Positions 34,425-43,469 of a stretch of 64,000 bases of DNA are shown here, in pieces. The DNA is taken from positions 1-64,000 of the forward strand of contig NZ_JBKOPS010000014.1 in assembly GCF_047272945.1 (NCBI RefSeq), written 5' to 3'. The DNA comes from Rubrolithibacter danxiaensis (GTDB taxonomy: Bacteria; Bacteroidota; Bacteroidia; Sphingobacteriales; Sphingobacteriaceae). A model generated the notes under the pieces. The model worked only from the letters and a program-made list of their open reading frames with translations, did no database searches and was not told where the DNA came from. Each line of letters opens with the position of its first letter. The stretch's first letter is position 1. A program made the position numbers and the translations under genes.

Positions 34425-35151
34425 TTTTATTTAATTCTGAACAGATAATCCGGTACGTTTTTTCTCTCAGAGAATCTATATCATCCAAAGTTAAACCTTT
34501 TGTTTCAATTGGCTCGTGAATACGAATATCGCAAATCCCCGGGCTACTTCCCAATTTAGAGCCATCATCCCACATTTTTTTCCAAAGATTCAAACATGTT
34601 ACCGGAATTACTGGTATTTGCTGTTCAATTGCAAGGCGAAAAGGTCCGTTTTTAAACGACTGCAGAACCGGCGGATAAACATCTGCTATAGTGCCCTCGG
34701 GGAAAACCACCAGGCTCATTCCTTTTTTAACATACTCCTCTCCTCTTTTAAATGCACGAAAAGAGCTTATTTTACTCTCCCTGTTTACGGGGATATCAAC
34801 TGATCGGAAAAACAAACCAGTAATCGGGTTGTCGAGCAATTCGTCTTTTCCCATAAATGCAAAATTCGATTTTACAAGAACAGAAATGGCTGAAATATCA
34901 AGAATAGAGGCATGATTGGGGCAGATAATATATGTACCAGACCAATCTATTTCCTTCTCATATTCAAAAACATAAAAAAAACCGGCTGCAAAAGACGTGG
35001 AAAATGCGAATAGCCGGCGAAGCTTGTTAAGAACAGGAAACCTTTCAAATTTCCTTGAATAGAAATAAAGCAAGGGATATAACAGAACAAAGAAAAAAAT
35101 CACACTAAGAAGATAAAAACAACGGTGCACTTTCTTTAAAAGACGTTTCAT
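34414..35151 (-). CDS. 1-acyl-sn-glycerol-3-phosphate acyltransferase (PlsC type)
   Basis: 245 residues: an N-terminal transmembrane helix (about 10-32), catalytic NHASILD (H-x4-D, block I), VNRES (block II), VVFPEGT (block III, phosphate binding) and IPVIPVTCL (block IV), the complete PlsC set. Makes phosphatidic acid or a related phospholipid precursor at the inner membrane. It is the first gene of a minus-strand run with gatC and the ABC ATPase, and divergent from trpS (41-base gap). Confidence 0.92.
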   Translation of the reverse strand: MKRLLKKVHRCFYLLSVIFFFVLLYPLLYFYSRKFERFPVLNKLRRLFAFSTSFAAGFFYVFEYEKEIDWSGTYIICPNHASILDISAISVLVKSNFAFMGKDELLDNPITGLFFRSVDIPVNRESKISSFRAFKRGEEYVKKGMSLVVFPEGTIADVYPPVLQSFKNGPFRLAIEQQIPVIPVTCLNLWKKMWDDGSKLGSSPGICDIRIHEPIETKGLTLDDIDSLREKTYRIICSELNKNAT

Positions 35152-35192
35152 GCTTCATCAAAAATAGAAAAAATACTTACTTTCGCCGTATT

Positions 35193-36188
35193 ATGGAAAC
35201 TGTTGTAAGTGGCATTCGGAGTACAGGCAAGTTACATCTGGGCAATTATTACGGAGCTGTTAAAAACTTCTTAAAAATGCAGGATGAATATAACTGCTTT
35301 TTCTTTATTGCCGATTATCATTCATTAACTACGCATCCAACTTCAGAACATCTGCATGATAATGTAAAACAGGTATTGGTTGAATATCTTGCCGCCGGTA
35401 TTGATCCGGAAAAAGCTACTATTTATATTCAGTCGGATGTGCCACAAATTGCCGAATTGTATCTTTTCCTTAATATGAACGCTTATTTGGGCGAACTGGA
35501 AAGAAGCACCTCTTTTAAGGATAAAGTAAGGGCAAATCCGGAGAATGTGAATGCCGGCTTACTTACCTATCCTGTTTTAATGGCGGCAGATATAATTATT
35601 CATAAAGCAACCAAAGTACCGGTTGGAAAAGACCAGGAACAACATCTGGAAATGGCAAGGACCTTCGGGAACCGGTTTAACAGATTGTATAAAACCGATT
35701 ATTTTCCAGAGCCTTACGCTTTTTCTTTTTCGGAGAAACTGGTGAAGGTTCCGGGTCTGGATGGAAAAGGAAAAATGGGAAAATCGGAAGGCGAAGGCAA
35801 TGCGGTTTTTCTGTCTGACGAACCTGAATTTATCAAAAAAAAAGTGATGCGTGCTGTAAGCGACAGCGGACCAACGGAAGAAAACCAGGAAAAACCGGAA
35901 GCAATTCAAAACCTGTTTGACTTAATGAGGATAGTTTCTTCTGAAGACACTTATTCACATTTTAATAATCTGTACAATACCTGCCAGATCCGTTACGGCG
36001 ACTTAAAGAAACAACTTGCCGAAGATATTATTCTTACTACAACAGACATAAGAACCCGGATAAAAGAAATAGGTGCAGATTCTGATTATCTGAGAAAAGT
36101 AGCAAAATTGGGCGCAGAAAAGGCCCGGGAAAGTGCTTCGAAAACAATTAAGGAAGTGAGAGAGATTATCGGATTTAAAAGTTTTTAA
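35193..36188 (+). CDS. trpS: Tryptophanyl-tRNA synthetase
   Basis: 331 residues, class I aminoacyl-tRNA synthetase: a HIGH-like HLGNYYGAV at about residues 15-23, TSFKDK, YPVLMAADI, the tRNA(Trp)-type KVPVGKDQEQHLEMAR, and a KMSKS-like KMGKSEG. Usual bacterial length. The start fits the conserved VVSGIRSTGKLHLGN opening. It leads a co-directional run with the nucleoside kinase and kdsB, with gaps of about 60-95 bases. No T-box or trp leader is visible in the 41-base upstream gap. Confidence 0.97.
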   Translation: METVVSGIRSTGKLHLGNYYGAVKNFLKMQDEYNCFFFIADYHSLTTHPTSEHLHDNVKQVLVEYLAAGIDPEKATIYIQSDVPQIAELYLFLNMNAYLGELERSTSFKDKVRANPENVNAGLLTYPVLMAADIIIHKATKVPVGKDQEQHLEMARTFGNRFNRLYKTDYFPEPYAFSFSEKLVKVPGLDGKGKMGKSEGEGNAVFLSDEPEFIKKKVMRAVSDSGPTEENQEKPEAIQNLFDLMRIVSSEDTYSHFNNLYNTCQIRYGDLKKQLAEDIILTTTDIRTRIKEIGADSDYLRKVAKLGAEKARESASKTIKEVREIIGFKSF

Positions 36189-36281
36189 TAAAAAAGCAGT
36201 CTAAATTATATAATAAGCTTGTTTTTGTCGATATTAAACCAGTTTTTGGGTTAAATCTTAATTTTCAATTCTATTTATCAG

Positions 36282-36896
36282 ATGCACATTGCAATAGTAG
36301 GAAATATTGGTGCAGGCAAAACTACGCTCACTGAATTACTTTCAAAACATTTAGGCTGGGAGCCGCAATTCGAAACTGTAGAGAATAATCCTTATTTAGA
36401 GGATTTTTACAGCGACATGAAACGCTGGAGTTTTAATTTACAGATCTATTTTCTGAACAGCCGTTTTGTACAGTTGATTGATATTCAGAAAAACAAACAG
36501 AATATTATCCAGGACCGGACCATTTATGAAGACGCTTACATTTTTGCTGAAAATCTTCATGATATGGGGTTAATGACGACACGCGATTACGAAAATTACC
36601 GGGCAATATTCGATAATATCATATCTTTTGTAAAGCCACCCGATCTGCTGATTTATCTTAAAGCATCTGTTCCAACTCTGGTAAACAACATTCAGCGTAG
36701 AGGCCGTGAATACGAAGCCGGTATTCGCCTCGACTACCTCTCTAAACTGAACGACAAATACAAAAAGTGGATTGACGGTTACAAAGAAGGAAAACTATTA
36801 ATTTTAGATAAAGACAAACTTGACTTTGCAAACAATCCGGAAGATCTGGGATACATAATACAAAGTATAGAACGCGAAACGCACGGCTTATTCTAA
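36282..36896 (+). CDS. Deoxynucleoside kinase
   Basis: 204 residues of the dNK/dGK-dAK family: P-loop GNIGAGKTTL (7-16), ENNPYLEDFY, QDRTIYEDAYIFA with the ERS/DRT-like catalytic motif, and the lid RRGREYEAGI. Phosphorylates deoxynucleosides for salvage, probably purine deoxynucleosides by resemblance to the Bacteroidota/Gram-positive group; specificity is not assured. Full length, 93 bases after trpS and 62 before kdsB. Confidence 0.93.
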   Translation: MHIAIVGNIGAGKTTLTELLSKHLGWEPQFETVENNPYLEDFYSDMKRWSFNLQIYFLNSRFVQLIDIQKNKQNIIQDRTIYEDAYIFAENLHDMGLMTTRDYENYRAIFDNIISFVKPPDLLIYLKASVPTLVNNIQRRGREYEAGIRLDYLSKLNDKYKKWIDGYKEGKLLILDKDKLDFANNPEDLGYIIQSIERETHGLF

Positions 36897-36958
36897 TCAC
36901 TCCTATTTTAAAAAGAGAAAATTTGATATCCGGAGAGCAACTAAACATTTGAATTAAA

Positions 36959-37705
36959 ATGAAGAAAAGTGCCATTCTTGGAATAATACCTGCCCGTTTT
37001 GCTTCTACCCGCTTTCCGGGAAAACCCTTAGCTGATATTGAAGGGAAAACAATGATTCAACGGGTTTATGAACAGGCATTAAAATCAGAAAAGCTGGATG
37101 AAGTAGTAGTTGCAACGGATGATGAGCGGATTCTTTTGCACCTTCATGAACTTGGTTATAAAGCAATTTTAACTTCAGCCGCACATCAGAGCGGAACCGA
37201 CCGGTGTGCAGAAGTTGCTAAGAAACTTCCGGGCTTTGATGTTATAATAAATATCCAGGGCGATGAACCTTTTATCAATCCTATACAAATTGACCTGGTT
37301 TGTACCTGCTTTGCCGATGAGGACACCACTTTAGCTACTTTAGTAAAAGAAATAAACAGCCCGGAAGAACTTACCAATACAAATTCTCCTAAAGTTGTGT
37401 TAAATAAGCGTTCTGAAGCTATTTATTTCAGTCGCAGCCCTATCCCCCATTTCCGGGGAAAAGAAATGTCAGAGTGGTTAAAAAATACAATCTACTATAA
37501 ACATATCGGGATTTATGGCTACCGTACAGATAGCCTGCTTGCGATAACACAATTACCCCTTTCTGCATTAGAAAAAGCAGAAGCATTGGAACAGCTTCGC
37601 TGGATAGAAAACGGCTATAAAATTCGTGTTGCTGTTACTGATATTGAAACACTTGCCGTAGATACTCCGGAAGATCTCCTGAAAATCAGAAAGGAATATT
37701 TTTAA
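36959..37705 (+). CDS. kdsB: 3-deoxy-manno-octulosonate cytidylyltransferase
   Basis: 248 residues: IIPARFASTRFPGKPLADI, the CTP-binding signature, then ATDDERI, QSGTDRCAE, INIQGDEPFI, YFSRSPIPHFR and AVDTPEDLLKI, the KdsB set. Activates Kdo with CTP to give CMP-Kdo for lipopolysaccharide inner core synthesis in the cytoplasm. This indicates an outer membrane with Kdo-containing LPS. It follows the nucleoside kinase and precedes an unrecognised gene. Confidence 0.97.
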   Translation: MKKSAILGIIPARFASTRFPGKPLADIEGKTMIQRVYEQALKSEKLDEVVVATDDERILLHLHELGYKAILTSAAHQSGTDRCAEVAKKLPGFDVIINIQGDEPFINPIQIDLVCTCFADEDTTLATLVKEINSPEELTNTNSPKVVLNKRSEAIYFSRSPIPHFRGKEMSEWLKNTIYYKHIGIYGYRTDSLLAITQLPLSALEKAEALEQLRWIENGYKIRVAVTDIETLAVDTPEDLLKIRKEYF

Positions 37706-37804
37706 CCTGCATTTTGCTCAAATGCTATTATTGTAACAATTACATCGCCTACAGAGAATGTAATATATCCTATTTTCTAATTTGGCGATCAATTAAATTA
37801 TTTC

Positions 37805-38410
37805 ATGAGTCAGGAAAAAAATACTGAATGGCTTACAATGGCGATGACAAAACCTTTTAATTATATTAATGAAAGGTTCTTTTACGACAAAATCAATGAA
37901 GAGTTTTTCAGCACTACGCTTCTTGACAGCGTTCTTATCAATGATGAACTGCAGGGAACTTTTGAGACAAGCTACACCAAAGAAGAAATCGAAAAACTTA
38001 CAGTAAAACTGAAACTCCTTGAAAAAGTAAACACTTCGATATTAGAAATTCCGAGATTGACTGTAGCAGAAAGAAGAGAAATTCAAATACAATACGCAGA
38101 TAGCCTGGATACATTGAACGCCGACTATCTAAAACGTATAATTGAGCAGCAGGATGGTAAAACAGAGTTTATTATTGATGAGGTGTTTAAGGCAAATCCC
38201 GGATTTAATGCTTTGGCCGTCAATTGGGAAGATTATAAGATGCAGGCAGCTAAGAAAAAAATTTCTGATTATACAAAGTACCATAGTATAAATATGGAAA
38301 GGTCTTCGATCTGGCATATCAGCAAAGAAAGAATTATTAAAAAGGCTTCTAATAGTCAAACACCAGACCTTCTTCCTGAAAAGGAGAAACCCTGGTGGAA
38401 AATATGGTAG
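37805..38410 (+). CDS. Unrecognised 201-residue cytoplasmic protein
   Basis: I do not recognise a family. The protein has no signal peptide or transmembrane segment. It is mostly helical and charged, with KEEIEKLTVKLKLLEKVNTSILE as a likely amphipathic helix (about 60-82) and LTVAERREIQIQYADSLDTL after it. The C-terminus is a basic linker ending in PWWKIW, an aromatic tail that could bind a membrane or partner surface. It lies 99 bases downstream of kdsB on the same strand and is followed by a minus-strand gene. Codon use resembles the neighbours. Confidence 0.75.
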   Translation: MSQEKNTEWLTMAMTKPFNYINERFFYDKINEEFFSTTLLDSVLINDELQGTFETSYTKEEIEKLTVKLKLLEKVNTSILEIPRLTVAERREIQIQYADSLDTLNADYLKRIIEQQDGKTEFIIDEVFKANPGFNALAVNWEDYKMQAAKKKISDYTKYHSINMERSSIWHISKERIIKKASNSQTPDLLPEKEKPWWKIW

Positions 38411-38482
38411 AAATTATTAAGACACCCTATTATTACTTGTCGGAAACTTCAATACAGCGGGCGCATTTCAAGCAAAGTACTT

Positions 38483-39286
38483 TTATATCTGCGAAAATTC
38501 AACAGGCTTTAAAAACGTGGCATTGATATGTGAAATTATTTTAGCATCTGCATATTCGGGCATGCTGCTGATTTTTTTCCATTCAGGATCACTGCCAAAC
38601 TGTTTCCAGTTACGGTCATGCTCGTCCATATCATCAAACGTAATCATATAAGTAAGATTAGGACGTTGAGGGCCAATAAGGGTTTCACCGAAAAATACAG
38701 GAGTAAGCCCTGTTCTTTTAAAAATGCTAATCTCGCCAGCGGTGTTAAACATTTCTATCTTTTTTTTACCTGCACTTTCACTTGGACTTTCGTATCTTCT
38801 AAGTTCAAATATTCTTGATTTTTTTGACGGCACTTCTATTTTAGGCATTCCTGTAAAGGCCCTTAATAATGAGCTTTCAATCCGTTCATAAGCAGGAGCT
38901 GTTGCCGGGGCATTCAGATAAGCGGCGGCAGCCTGTGCATATTTTTTATCCTGACTTAATCTTTCGCTGCTTCTTAAAAAGTCATCCATGGATTTATAAG
39001 GAATAAGGGCGTAGAGTTTGGTAAACCCTTCCGGCTTGAGTTCGGTAAAAACACCTACATTACGGCTGCCTATTTTATTTAAAGCAGGAATAGCTGCATT
39101 TTTAAAATAATCTTCTACCAGTTTTTGCTGCGCCTCGTTTTTCAGGGTATAAACCCTCAGCTCATAAAATTCAAGCGATTGCTTTTCCATTGATTCTGTT
39201 ATTTCAGAAGCTTTACTGATTACAGGAGCAATTCCTGCTAACGAACATCCCAGTACGGATGTTCTTACAAAATCCCGTCTTTTCAT
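38483..39286 (-). CDS. Exported NIPSNAP family protein
   Basis: 267 residues with a twin-arginine-like leader (MKRRDFVRTSVLG) and a hydrophobic stretch to about residue 25. Two NIPSNAP ferredoxin-like domains follow: FYELRVYTLKNEAQQKLVEDYF (about 40-140) and IFELRRYESPSESAGKKKIEMF (about 160-265), with the typical GPQRPNLTYMITFDDMDEHDRNWKQFGSDPEW block. NIPSNAP proteins have no firmly assigned enzymatic role. Tat-exported versions are common in Bacteroidota and Planctomycetota sugar-degradation clusters. It is downstream of a ThuA gene (38-base gap) and a MaoC-like gene on the same strand. Confidence 0.87.
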   Translation of the reverse strand: MKRRDFVRTSVLGCSLAGIAPVISKASEITESMEKQSLEFYELRVYTLKNEAQQKLVEDYFKNAAIPALNKIGSRNVGVFTELKPEGFTKLYALIPYKSMDDFLRSSERLSQDKKYAQAAAAYLNAPATAPAYERIESSLLRAFTGMPKIEVPSKKSRIFELRRYESPSESAGKKKIEMFNTAGEISIFKRTGLTPVFFGETLIGPQRPNLTYMITFDDMDEHDRNWKQFGSDPEWKKISSMPEYADAKIISHINATFLKPVEFSQI

Positions 39287-39324
39287 ATATTATTAATAAT
39301 TTTTAATGTTTCTGTTTTTATTAA

Positions 39325-40098
39325 TTATTTGCTTGCTGCCCAAAAGATCGAATTTTTGAAAATCGAAGTATAAACCGGATTTTTAAACAGATCGGGTGAG
39401 TGCCCCGTGAAAATATAAATATTTCTTGCTGCTACGTGTTCATTTGTCCAGATTACCGGATGATCTCCCATCTTTATATCCCTTGCGGGTTTATAGGAAG
39501 ATTCATCAACACTGGCAATAACATGTACATTGGCACGCGGACTTTTATTGTAGGTGTACCATTCATCTTTTTCTATAATAAATGATGCAGGTATTCCTTT
39601 CATAACCGGATGTTGTTTATCTTCTACATTTACTTTACCGGAAGCAAAATCAGCAATGTAATTTTTAAAACGGATACCGCCCATAAATTCAGAAAACCAG
39701 TGCCACATCGGGTAACCGTCAAACTCCCCGAGTAATGTGGCATGGTGAAAGCCGATCCAGCCTCCGTGCCCCTCTGTAATGTATTTTTGAAAAGCATTAA
39801 CAGCTTTCTCTTTCCAGCCGTATGGCGGATAATCTAATTGGATAAAAAGCTGATACCCGTTTAAGAATGCTTCCTCTATGGTATCCGTATTTTCAATATA
39901 ATCAACTGTAAAATTACTGTCGGCAGCCAGCTTGTTAAGCCATGTTTTGGCCACATTAGAGTATAAAATATGATGGCCGCCATTTTCAGAAAGTACCAGT
40001 GCCTTAAATAACGGCTTTTTCTGTTCTGATTGTGCTTTACAAACTGTAAGAGCACCTAGAAAAAGGATAATAAGAGCGGTTCTGATCTTTTCAACCAT
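39325..40098 (-). CDS. Secreted ThuA-domain protein
   Basis: 257 residues from the ATG at 40098, which opens a clean signal peptide (about 1-22, ending CKAQ) and avoids overlap with the upstream gene; a start at 40140 is also open. The ThuA (glutamine-amidotransferase-like) domain spans most of the protein: ALVLSENGGHHILY, HGGWIGFHHATLLG, WHWFSEFMGG, WYTYNKSPR, NIYIFTGHSPDLF. ThuA domains act on trehalose-type or other 3-keto sugars in known pathways; here the substrate is unknown. It is the second ThuA protein of the window, the first being the fusion at 16591. Confidence 0.87.
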   Translation of the reverse strand: MVEKIRTALIILFLGALTVCKAQSEQKKPLFKALVLSENGGHHILYSNVAKTWLNKLAADSNFTVDYIENTDTIEEAFLNGYQLFIQLDYPPYGWKEKAVNAFQKYITEGHGGWIGFHHATLLGEFDGYPMWHWFSEFMGGIRFKNYIADFASGKVNVEDKQHPVMKGIPASFIIEKDEWYTYNKSPRANVHVIASVDESSYKPARDIKMGDHPVIWTNEHVAARNIYIFTGHSPDLFKNPVYTSIFKNSIFWAASK

Positions 40099-40105
40099 AA
40101 AAGTC

Positions 40106-40567
40106 TCAATCAATAAAATGATACAGAAAGATAACTTCACCGCTTAAAGCAGGTTTCTTTTGATTGTTTATTTCTAATTCAATACCTAATGTAGCTTTTG
40201 TTATTCCACGTAAATTAACAATCGAATTAAGTTTAACTTTTAAACGGACTTCACTATTTACAACTACAGGCTGGGCAAACCTCAGATTTTCTATACCGTA
40301 ATTGATTTCCATTTTGAGATTCTGAACATCTACCAACTGCTTCCATAAATAAGGAATAAGCGATAAAGTGAGGTAGCCATGAGCAATAGTTGCCTTGAAA
40401 GGGCTTTCCGTTTCCGCTCTTATTACATCAGTATGTATCCATTGATGATCCAATGTTGCATCAGCAAATAAATTGATCTGCTGCTGAGTAATAACATGCC
40501 AGGAAGACACTCCTATTTCTTTACCTAAATGCTTTTCAAACTCATTATAATTTCTGATCACTAACAT
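40106..40567 (-). CDS. MaoC-like dehydratase (R-specific enoyl-CoA hydratase type)
   Basis: 153 residues from the ATG at 40567; an upstream ATG (40639) adds a low-complexity Asn/Lys stretch and is less likely. It is a hotdog-fold MaoC protein: SSWHVITQQQINLFADATLDHQWIHTD contains the catalytic Asp/His pair (FADAT-x-D-x-x-x-x-H), followed by TIAHGYLTLSLIP. Hydrates enoyl-CoA or a related thioester in the cytoplasm. It begins the minus-strand run with the ThuA and NIPSNAP genes (7 and 38 bases apart); the functional link is unclear. Confidence 0.87.
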   Translation of the reverse strand: MLVIRNYNEFEKHLGKEIGVSSWHVITQQQINLFADATLDHQWIHTDVIRAETESPFKATIAHGYLTLSLIPYLWKQLVDVQNLKMEINYGIENLRFAQPVVVNSEVRLKVKLNSIVNLRGITKATLGIELEINNQKKPALSGEVIFLYHFID

Positions 40568-40683
40568 AATATTTACCTGATTTTTCTCAATTATACTATT
40601 ATTCGTTTTAAGTTTGTTTTTATTGAACAATATTTTCAATAAATCCTTTTACAGCGATGTTATTTATTATTAAAACCAGTCTC

Positions 40684-41520
40684 ATGAAATTAAAATTCTT
40701 CCTGCTAAGCCTTCTCTTATCCATTTTCAGTACGCTTGCTTATAGCCAGCAGTTAACAATAGGCAGTTATAATTTGAGATATGAAAACGAAAGTGATACG
40801 GGTAACTTATGGACGGACCGTGTGCCGGTTGTTGCTTCGCTAATACGTTTTCATGATTTTGATGTGTTTGGCACACAGGAAGGATTAAAAAGTCAGCTAG
40901 ACGATATCCACGAAGCTTTACCGGCTTATGTATATTACGGTGCCGGGCGTGATGACGGAAAAGACAAAGGAGAACACTCGGCTATCTTTTTTAAGAAAGA
41001 GCACTTTAATCTGTTAAAACATGGCGATTTCTGGTTGTCTGAAACTCCGGATAAACCTTCATTGGGGTGGGATGCCAAATGTTGTTTCCGCATTTGTTCC
41101 TGGGTTTATTTGCAGGATAAAAAAACCAATAAAAAGTTCTACTTTTTCAATGTACACTTTGACCATGAGGGAATAAAAGCCCGTGAAGAAAGTTCGAATC
41201 TAATATTGCAGAAAATAAAAACTATCGCCGGAAACGAACCTGTTATACTGACGGGGGATTTTAACGGTGGGCAACAATCTTCATGGTATAAAACGATAGC
41301 CAATTCAGGATCATTAAAAGATTCATATAAAGAAGCGCAACATCCTTATGCCAATAATGGTTCCTTCAATGCTTTTGGTAAATCTGATAGTAATGAAATT
41401 ATAGATCATGTGTTTATAAGCAAGCATTTTAAAGTAAATAAATGGGGTATTCTTACAGACTCTTATCATGGAAAATATCCTTCAGATCATTTTCCGGTAT
41501 TAGTTAATGTAAGTTATTAG
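40684..41520 (+). CDS. Secreted endonuclease/exonuclease/phosphatase-fold hydrolase
   Basis: 278 residues from the ATG at 40684, which opens a Sec signal peptide (about 1-21, ending AYSQ). EEP-fold metal site residues are visible: SYNLRYENESD, TQEG with the catalytic Glu, FFNVHFDHEG, LTGDFNGG, and the terminal SDHFPV with the catalytic His. Members cut DNA, sphingomyelin or phosphoinositides, but many exported Bacteroidota ones are uncharacterised. A single gene, divergent from the MaoC gene. Confidence 0.88.
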   Translation: MKLKFFLLSLLLSIFSTLAYSQQLTIGSYNLRYENESDTGNLWTDRVPVVASLIRFHDFDVFGTQEGLKSQLDDIHEALPAYVYYGAGRDDGKDKGEHSAIFFKKEHFNLLKHGDFWLSETPDKPSLGWDAKCCFRICSWVYLQDKKTNKKFYFFNVHFDHEGIKAREESSNLILQKIKTIAGNEPVILTGDFNGGQQSSWYKTIANSGSLKDSYKEAQHPYANNGSFNAFGKSDSNEIIDHVFISKHFKVNKWGILTDSYHGKYPSDHFPVLVNVSY

Positions 41521-41599
41521 ATTATCTGTATTAAGTAAAAAAGTTCAGGGCCTTGCAAAGTATCACAAGGCTATGTGCATTTGCTCCTATTTTTGTTGA

Positions 41600-42814
41600 A
41601 TGAACACCGCTACCGTATCTAAAGATCTCGCTGAAAAAACCGTATTTCCAATTCTTTTTGCTATCAGTTTTTCTCATTTATTAAACGATACCATCCAATC
41701 TTTAATTCCTGCTATCTATCCGATTGTAAAAAGGGATTACCATCTCAGCTTTTCTCAGATCGGATTAATCACATTAACTTTTCAAATGGCAGCATCTTTA
41801 CTGCAACCATTTGTAGGTTTATATACAGACAAAAAACCGCAACCGTTTTCACTCGCAACCGGAATGGGATTCACCCTAACAGGCCTCATTATTCTTTCTG
41901 TTTCTAATAACTTTCATTTGATGCTGGTTTCCGTAGCGCTTGTTGGTGTAGGATCTTCTATATTCCATCCCGAGGCTTCCCGGATGGCACACATGGCCTC
42001 CGGAGGAAAAAGAGGCTTAGCCCAATCTGTTTTTCAACTGGGAGGAAATGCAGGAAGTTCAATAGGTCCGTTACTGGCGGCGTGGATTATTGTTCCTTAC
42101 GGCCAGTTCAGCCTGATCTGGTTTTCAATTATTGCCTTAGTTGCAATAGTGATTTTAAGCACGGTAGGCAAATGGTACAAAGGTCGAATATTAACACAAT
42201 CGGCAAAAAAACAGCAAAACGTCACTGTTAATACATCAACCTTTTCTAAGAGCAGAATCGTTATGTCGGTTATTATTTTGCTCGTGCTTATATTCTCCAA
42301 GTACTTTTACATGGCAAGTTTAACCAGCTATTTTACTTTTTACCTTATTGATAAATTTCATATTTCTGTACAAACCTCACAGATTTACTTGTTTGTTTTC
42401 CTGTTTTCTGTAGCAGCCGGAACCTTGGCCGGCGGCCCAATCGGCGACCGTATCGGGCGAAAATATGTAATATGGGTTTCTATTCTGGGAACGGCTCCCT
42501 TCGCTTTACTGCTTCCGTATGCCAACCTGTTCTGGACAGGTGTATTAATTGTTCCTATCGGGATGATTTTAGCTTCTGCTTTCTCTGCGATTTTAGTATA
42601 TGCGCAAGAACTTATACCGGGCAAAGTAGGTTTGGTAGCGGGTTTATTTTTTGGCTTTGCCTTTGGAATGGGAGGATTAGGATCGGCACTTTTAGGTAAC
42701 CTGGCCGATAAAACAAGTATCAGCCATGTGTTTTACCTCTGTTCATTTTTGCCTTTAATTGGCCTTTTAACCGGATTTTTACCAAACATTGAAAGCAGTA
42801 AGAAAAGTCAATAA
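41600..42814 (+). CDS. MFS transporter, Fsr (fosmidomycin-resistance) type
   Basis: 404 residues with about 12 transmembrane helices. ISFSHLLNDTIQSLIPAIYPI in TM1 and GVGSSIFHPEASRMAHMASGGKRGLAQSVFQLGGNAGSSIGPLLAA (between TM4 and TM5) are diagnostic for the Fsr group of major facilitator pumps; GGPIGDRIGRK is the central MFS loop. Expected to export small drugs such as fosmidomycin or an endogenous compound. A short inverted repeat (GCCTTG/CAAGGC at 41550-41571) precedes it, possibly the end of the upstream gene. Its 3' end overlaps the convergent membrane protein gene by 7 bases. Confidence 0.9.
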   Translation: MNTATVSKDLAEKTVFPILFAISFSHLLNDTIQSLIPAIYPIVKRDYHLSFSQIGLITLTFQMAASLLQPFVGLYTDKKPQPFSLATGMGFTLTGLIILSVSNNFHLMLVSVALVGVGSSIFHPEASRMAHMASGGKRGLAQSVFQLGGNAGSSIGPLLAAWIIVPYGQFSLIWFSIIALVAIVILSTVGKWYKGRILTQSAKKQQNVTVNTSTFSKSRIVMSVIILLVLIFSKYFYMASLTSYFTFYLIDKFHISVQTSQIYLFVFLFSVAAGTLAGGPIGDRIGRKYVIWVSILGTAPFALLLPYANLFWTGVLIVPIGMILASAFSAILVYAQELIPGKVGLVAGLFFGFAFGMGGLGSALLGNLADKTSISHVFYLCSFLPLIGLLTGFLPNIESSKKSQ

Positions 42815-43458
42815 GATACCTTTTTCTTTTTTTGACTTACCATTACGAACAAGACGATTTCAATAAGCATTATTACAAAGAAAACAACTGAGTTTTCATG
42901 ATAGCTTCCGGTAACCCAGAAATAAGTGAGGCCGGAAAAAGCCGTTACTGCGCCTGTACAGGCAATCGCCCATTTTGCAATAACCATGTAACGGTAAGCA
43001 CGGTGAACATCAGCAGCAGATTCTACCGGCTGCTTTAACTTATTCAGCAAATAACAGTTTTCAATAACATCAAATAAAAGTGGCAGCACCTGCAGGTAAG
43101 CTAATACGACAAAAACAGCCTGGCCTGTAGACTGCATTTTGGAAGCCGTTTTCATACAGAGCATGAAAACAGCGGGATACACTGCAAGCATAAACAGAAA
43201 GTCTGTTAACAGCTGCGAACGCAAGGCAGTTTTTGAGACCTTCGCTTCATTTGCATTGGGTAATTCATCAATTCCTTTGATCAGTTTTATAAGCTCCGCG
43301 GAAGTTGCCGGAAACTCAAGGTCAAAAATACTAAACCGCTGCCGGGTATGACCCATTGTAAAAAAATAACGGCTTTGCCGCTTCATTATCCAGCTTGTAA
43401 GCAAAAACAGTGTAAAACAAGCTGTAAAATACAGCCACATCTGGTCAAATATAAACAT
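42808..43458 (-). CDS. Uncharacterised inner-membrane protein
   Basis: 216 residues, not recognised. About five hydrophobic segments: one at the N-terminus (about 8-22), a hydrophilic loop (25-70), and four more from about residue 75 (LLTDFLFMLAVYPAVFMLC; VFVVLAYLQVLPLLFDVIENCY; WAIACTGAVTAFSGLTYFW; VVFFVIMLIEIVLFVMV). The end is basic (SQKKKKVSY). It starts 11 bases after the patatin stop codon, so it is probably cotranscribed with the patatin and cyclase-like genes. Confidence 0.75.
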   Translation of the reverse strand: MFIFDQMWLYFTACFTLFLLTSWIMKRQSRYFFTMGHTRQRFSIFDLEFPATSAELIKLIKGIDELPNANEAKVSKTALRSQLLTDFLFMLAVYPAVFMLCMKTASKMQSTGQAVFVVLAYLQVLPLLFDVIENCYLLNKLKQPVESAADVHRAYRYMVIAKWAIACTGAVTAFSGLTYFWVTGSYHENSVVFFVIMLIEIVLFVMVSQKKKKVSY

Positions 43459-43469
43459 AGCGAGTATTG

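Noticed and set aside
35159..35166. Minus-strand TAnnTTTG box before the PlsC-type gene
   Set aside because: It is within 8 bases of the start codon and lacks a -33 element, so chance in AT-rich DNA is likely.
41588..41595. TATTTTTG box as a promoter of the MFS gene
   Set aside because: It lies only 5 bases before the ATG and has no TTG at the right distance upstream.
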